This document shows, piece by piece, positions 61,290-64,000 of a stretch of DNA of 64,000 nt; position 1 is the stretch's first letter; each line of letters begins with the position of its first letter. The notes below the pieces were generated by a model. It worked only from the letters and a program-made list of their open reading frames with translations. It had not been told where the DNA came from and ran no database searches. A program made the translations under genes and the position numbers. The stretch comes from Clostridium tunisiense TJ (GTDB lineage Bacteria > Bacillota > Clostridia > Clostridiales > Clostridiaceae), in assembly GCF_000300195.1 (NCBI RefSeq), contig NZ_AMQH01000013.1, positions 1 to 64,000 of the forward strand, in the 5' to 3' direction.

Positions 61290-62207
61290 TTAGCTTAATT
61301 TACTTAATTCTACAGCAAGCCTAGCGCCAACCACTGCATTATTATAAACTAATTGAATATTAGACTCTAAACTTTCACCTTTAGTTATCTCTTTAACTTT
61401 TGATAAAAGGAAAGGAGTACTTTCTTTACCTTTAATACCTTTTTCCTCTGCTTCCTTTACTGCATTAGTTATTGCATTAGTTATTACATCAAAATCCATT
61501 GCATACTTTTCAGGTATTGGATTGGCAACTACCACTCCACCATTTAAACCTAAATCCCATTTAGCTTTAAGTGCTTTTGCAAGATTAGCTTCAGTATCCA
61601 CTCTATAATCAACCTTGAAGCCTGACTTTCTTGTATAAAAAGCTGGCAACTCATCAGTATTAAACCCTACTACTGGCACCCCTTTTGTTTCTAAATATTC
61701 TAAAGTTAATCCAATATCTAATATGGATTTTGCTCCTGCACATACAACAGCTACATTTGTCATAGATAACTCTTCTAAATCTGCAGAGATGTCAAAGGTT
61801 TCTGTAGCACCTCTATGAACTCCACCAATACCACCTGTGGCAAAAACTTTGATTCCGGCTAATGCTGCAATTATCATTGTTGATGCAACGGTTGTAGCAC
61901 CATTTAATTTATTAGCAACTATAAAAGGAATATCTCTTCTACTAGTTTTTATAACATTCTTCTCTTTACCTAAAAATTCTATTTCTTCTTCTGATAAGCC
62001 TACCTTCAATCTTCCATTTATTATAGCTATAGTTGCAGGTATTGCTCCATTTTCTCTAATAATACTTTCTACTTTAAGAGCTGTCTCTACGTTTCTTGGA
62101 TATGGCATACCATGAGAAATAATTGTTGACTCTAGAGCCACTACTGGCTTCCCTTCCATTATAGCTTTTTCAACTTCCACATTAATATCTAAATAATTTT
62201 TTAACAT
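61290..62207 (-). CDS. psuG: Pseudouridine-5'-phosphate glycosidase
   Basis: A 305-residue enzyme that cleaves pseudouridine 5'-phosphate into uracil and ribose 5-phosphate. It has VALESTIISHGMPYPRN (about 23-39), IKTSRRDIPF-like segments, FATGGIGGVHRGA (about 130-142) and CAGAKSILDIGLTLEYLE. Length and motifs are standard. Its start overlaps the end of psuK by 7 bases, so translation is coupled. AAAGGAGAC precedes the ATG. Together they recycle pseudouridine from RNA decay. Confidence 0.95.
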   Translation of the reverse strand: MLKNYLDINVEVEKAIMEGKPVVALESTIISHGMPYPRNVETALKVESIIRENGAIPATIAIINGRLKVGLSEEEIEFLGKEKNVIKTSRRDIPFIVANKLNGATTVASTMIIAALAGIKVFATGGIGGVHRGATETFDISADLEELSMTNVAVVCAGAKSILDIGLTLEYLETKGVPVVGFNTDELPAFYTRKSGFKVDYRVDTEANLAKALKAKWDLGLNGGVVVANPIPEKYAMDFDVITNAITNAVKEAEEKGIKGKESTPFLLSKVKEITKGESLESNIQLVYNNAVVGARLAVELSKLS

Positions 62208-63295
62208 AATCCAGTCTCCTTTAATTTTTTATTTACACTTTCAATACATATATTTGGATTTATAGTGTTTTCATGACATATTGTTAATAGTGAACATCCA
62301 ACTCCAAATTTCGCAGCCTCATAAATTGATTCATTTCTTAAGGTGCTATAAATGACACCTGCTAAGAAAGAGTCTCCTGCTCCATTTGCATTGACAACCT
62401 TAACTTTAGGACTTCTCAAATATCCTTTAGTAACACCATTGGAATAATAGATGCCTTTTTCACCAAGGCTTATAAATACATTTTTAACCCCTTCATTTAG
62501 GAAATATTGTGATGCTTTCTCAACATCTTTTTCATTTTTTATAGAAATTCCTGAGAGTATTTCTGCTTCTAGCTTATTTGGTTTTATAGTGTGAAATTTC
62601 CCAATAACGTCTTTTGCTTTAATACTTTTTGTTGCAGAAACAGTGTCCAAGAAGAATTTAGTGTTCTTAAAATTTGTAACAACATACTCAAGTACATCCT
62701 TAGGAATATTAGTATCTATTACACATATCTTTGAACTTTCAACCACATTTTTTTTCTGCTTAATAAATTCAATAGACATATTATCAAATATATCCATTTG
62801 AGAAATAGCCACTTGCATATCACCATTATTGTCTAAAATAGACATATACACAGAAGTAGCATAACCTTCTAACTGTAAACTATTATCTAAGTTAAGACCT
62901 AATATCCTACTCTCATCAACAATTTTATTTCCATATAAATCATCACCTAAAACTGTTATTAGCTTTGTATTAACACCTAATCTAACTAGGTTTTCACCTA
63001 TATTTCTTCCAACCCCTCCGAGAGAAACTTTAATTTTTCCCGGATTAGAATCATTAGTTCTTAAATTATCATTGGAGAATCCTAAGATATCCATATTGGC
63101 TCCCCCAATAATAGAAACAAAATTTTCCTCATTAATTATATAACCTCTTCCATTAATATATCCTTTTTTAATTAAATTAGTTATATGCACACCAACTGAC
63201 GACCTAGTTATGCCTAGTAATTTTGCAAGTTCATTTTGTGAAATTAATGGATTGTTTTTAATTAGATATAAAACTTCCTCTTCTCTATTTGTCAT
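62201..63295 (-). CDS. psuK: Pseudouridine kinase with N-terminal winged-helix domain
   Basis: A 364-residue fusion. Residues 1-~60 form a MarR/AsnC-like winged helix (REEEVLYLIKNNPLISQNEL, then the recognition helix ITRSSVGVHITNLIKKG). Residues ~65-364 are a PfkB kinase (IIGGANMDILGFS, GGVGRNIGENLVRLG, and the catalytic NANGAGDSFLAGV near residue 310). The kinase phosphorylates pseudouridine, and psuG cleaves the product. The DNA-binding part suggests the enzyme also regulates its operon. The start is ATG 63295, after AAGGAG; GTG 63313 is upstream of that site. Confidence 0.9.
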   Translation of the reverse strand: MTNREEEVLYLIKNNPLISQNELAKLLGITRSSVGVHITNLIKKGYINGRGYIINEENFVSIIGGANMDILGFSNDNLRTNDSNPGKIKVSLGGVGRNIGENLVRLGVNTKLITVLGDDLYGNKIVDESRILGLNLDNSLQLEGYATSVYMSILDNNGDMQVAISQMDIFDNMSIEFIKQKKNVVESSKICVIDTNIPKDVLEYVVTNFKNTKFFLDTVSATKSIKAKDVIGKFHTIKPNKLEAEILSGISIKNEKDVEKASQYFLNEGVKNVFISLGEKGIYYSNGVTKGYLRSPKVKVVNANGAGDSFLAGVIYSTLRNESIYEAAKFGVGCSLLTICHENTINPNICIESVNKKLKETGLC

Positions 63296-63433
63296 ACCTA
63301 ACTCCTTATACACATTTGCTTATTTTATAAACTAATCTTTATATTTAATATATCAGGTAATAATTTAAAAATCAATATCAAAAACCTAAATTATTTAACA
63401 TACTAACTAATTATGGATAAAAATACATACTTA

Positions 63434-63462
63434 TTGCACCTAAAGGTATTTCGAGTTATAAT
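63434..63462 (+). promoter_or_regulatory. Sigma-A promoter of the rnf operon
   Basis: TTGCAC (63434-63439), exactly 17 bp, TATAAT (63457-63462), located 69 bases before the rnfC start codon. Confidence 0.75.
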
Positions 63463-63530
63463 AATTTAAAGTTGTATTTTATAACTTATTTAAAAAAGTA
63501 TTAAAACTTATTGCGAAATGGAGGGTCATT

Positions 63531-64000
63531 ATGGGACTTTTAACTTTCAAAAGAGGAATTCATCCGCCTCATGGAAAACATTTTTCTGAAAGTAAATCAA
63601 TTGAAAGCTATCTTCCAAAAGGAGATTTAGTTTTCCCCATGTCTCAGCATATTGGAGCTCCTTGTGAGCCTTTAGTAAAAAAGGGCGACAAGGTTCTTGT
63701 TGGGCAAAAAATAGGACAAGCAACTGGATTTGTTTCTTCTCCTATTCATTCAAGTGTTTCAGGCGTAGTTAAAAACGTGGCGCCGGTTCTTCATTCAAAC
63801 GGCACAAAGGTGATGTCAATTATTGTAGAAAACGATCACCTTTATGAAGAATCAGATTATAAACCTAATAAGGATTTTCAAAATTTGTCGAAGGAACAAC
63901 TTTTAGAAATCATTAAAGAAGCTGGTATAGTTGGACTTGGTGGTGCATGTTTTCCAACTCATGTAAAGCTTTCCCCTGCTGCAGATTGCAGTATTGATAG
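63531..64000 (+). CDS. rnfC: Rnf complex subunit RnfC (partial, runs off the window)
   Basis: The first 156 codons of RnfC, the NADH-binding peripheral subunit of the ferredoxin:NAD oxidoreductase that pumps ions. The start GLLTFKRGIHPPHGKHFS, the lipoyl-like IGAPCEPLVKKGDKVLVGQK and the loop GIVGLGGACFPTHVKL match RnfC. AGGG precedes ATG 63531, and a consensus promoter lies upstream, so this is probably the first gene of rnfCDGEAB. It continues past 64000. The Rnf complex and the HydABC hydrogenase share ferredoxin. Confidence 0.93.
   Translation, partial: MGLLTFKRGIHPPHGKHFSESKSIESYLPKGDLVFPMSQHIGAPCEPLVKKGDKVLVGQKIGQATGFVSSPIHSSVSGVVKNVAPVLHSNGTKVMSIIVENDHLYEESDYKPNKDFQNLSKEQLLEIIKEAGIVGLGGACFPTHVKLSPAADCSID

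Overview
The window looks like a chromosomal segment of a low-GC, anaerobic, endospore-forming Firmicute close to Clostridium. Coding DNA is AT-rich, ribosome binding sites are strong (GGAGG/AGGGGG), TTG and GTG starts are common, and the gene content is clostridial: AbrB, an electron-bifurcating [FeFe] hydrogenase with its maturases, the start of an Rnf operon, selenium- and molybdenum-linked hydroxylases and ECF transporter S components. I saw no rRNA, tRNA, CRISPR array, prophage or intact insertion sequence.

Layout. 0-6.5 kb: a ferritin-like protein, a secreted amidase-domain protein, a flavodoxin/split-barrel protein, then a molybdopterin-cofactor operon (mog, moaA, moaC, MOSC protein). 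6.7-16.8 kb: NfeD/SPFH membrane pair, a P1-family aminopeptidase, an ECF S component, a UPF0158 protein, asnB, a MEDS-domain protein, a lipoprotein cyclophilin, a ribbon-helix-helix coiled-coil protein and iadA. 16.8-29.9 kb: DUF378 protein, purB, a Xer-like recombinase, a Cys-rich/acidic protein, tspO, yajQ, abrB, a peroxiredoxin gene with an in-frame TGA, a divergent MarR regulator with an MFS transporter, an XPD-type helicase with a nuclease domain, an ABC-F ATPase and a 29-codon basic gene. 30-41 kb: one long minus-strand cluster with two complete three-subunit molybdenum hydroxylases, mocA, a dihydropyrimidine-dehydrogenase-like protein and ssnA. 41.6-49.2 kb: hydC-hydB-hydA on the plus strand, convergent with hydF, hydG and a TM1266-type regulator. 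49.4-64 kb: a split LysO exporter, an unknown protein, an unusually long glutamine synthetase, a DnaQ-type exonuclease, an amidohydrolase, an FtsH paralogue, a class-A beta-lactamase-fold hydrolase, a MATE transporter, a membrane protein, psuK-psuG and the beginning of rnfC.

How it fits together. The molybdopterin operon makes the pyranopterin needed by the two hydroxylases; ssnA and mocA beside them point to purine or other N-heterocycle use, possibly by the selenium-dependent molybdenum hydroxylase family. HydABC and Rnf are the energy-conserving redox machines of such an anaerobe, exchanging electrons among ferredoxin, NADH and H2.

The standout is at 22703..23161 on the minus strand. A 152-codon AhpE-like peroxiredoxin is interrupted by a single TGA exactly where the peroxidatic cysteine belongs (codon 46, TPV-U), and a bacterial SECIS-like hairpin follows at the right distance. 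I read it as a selenocysteine peroxiredoxin (PrxU type) that a standard ORF caller would miss or call a pseudogene. It is divergent from a MarR regulator that has a cysteine in an OhrR-like position.
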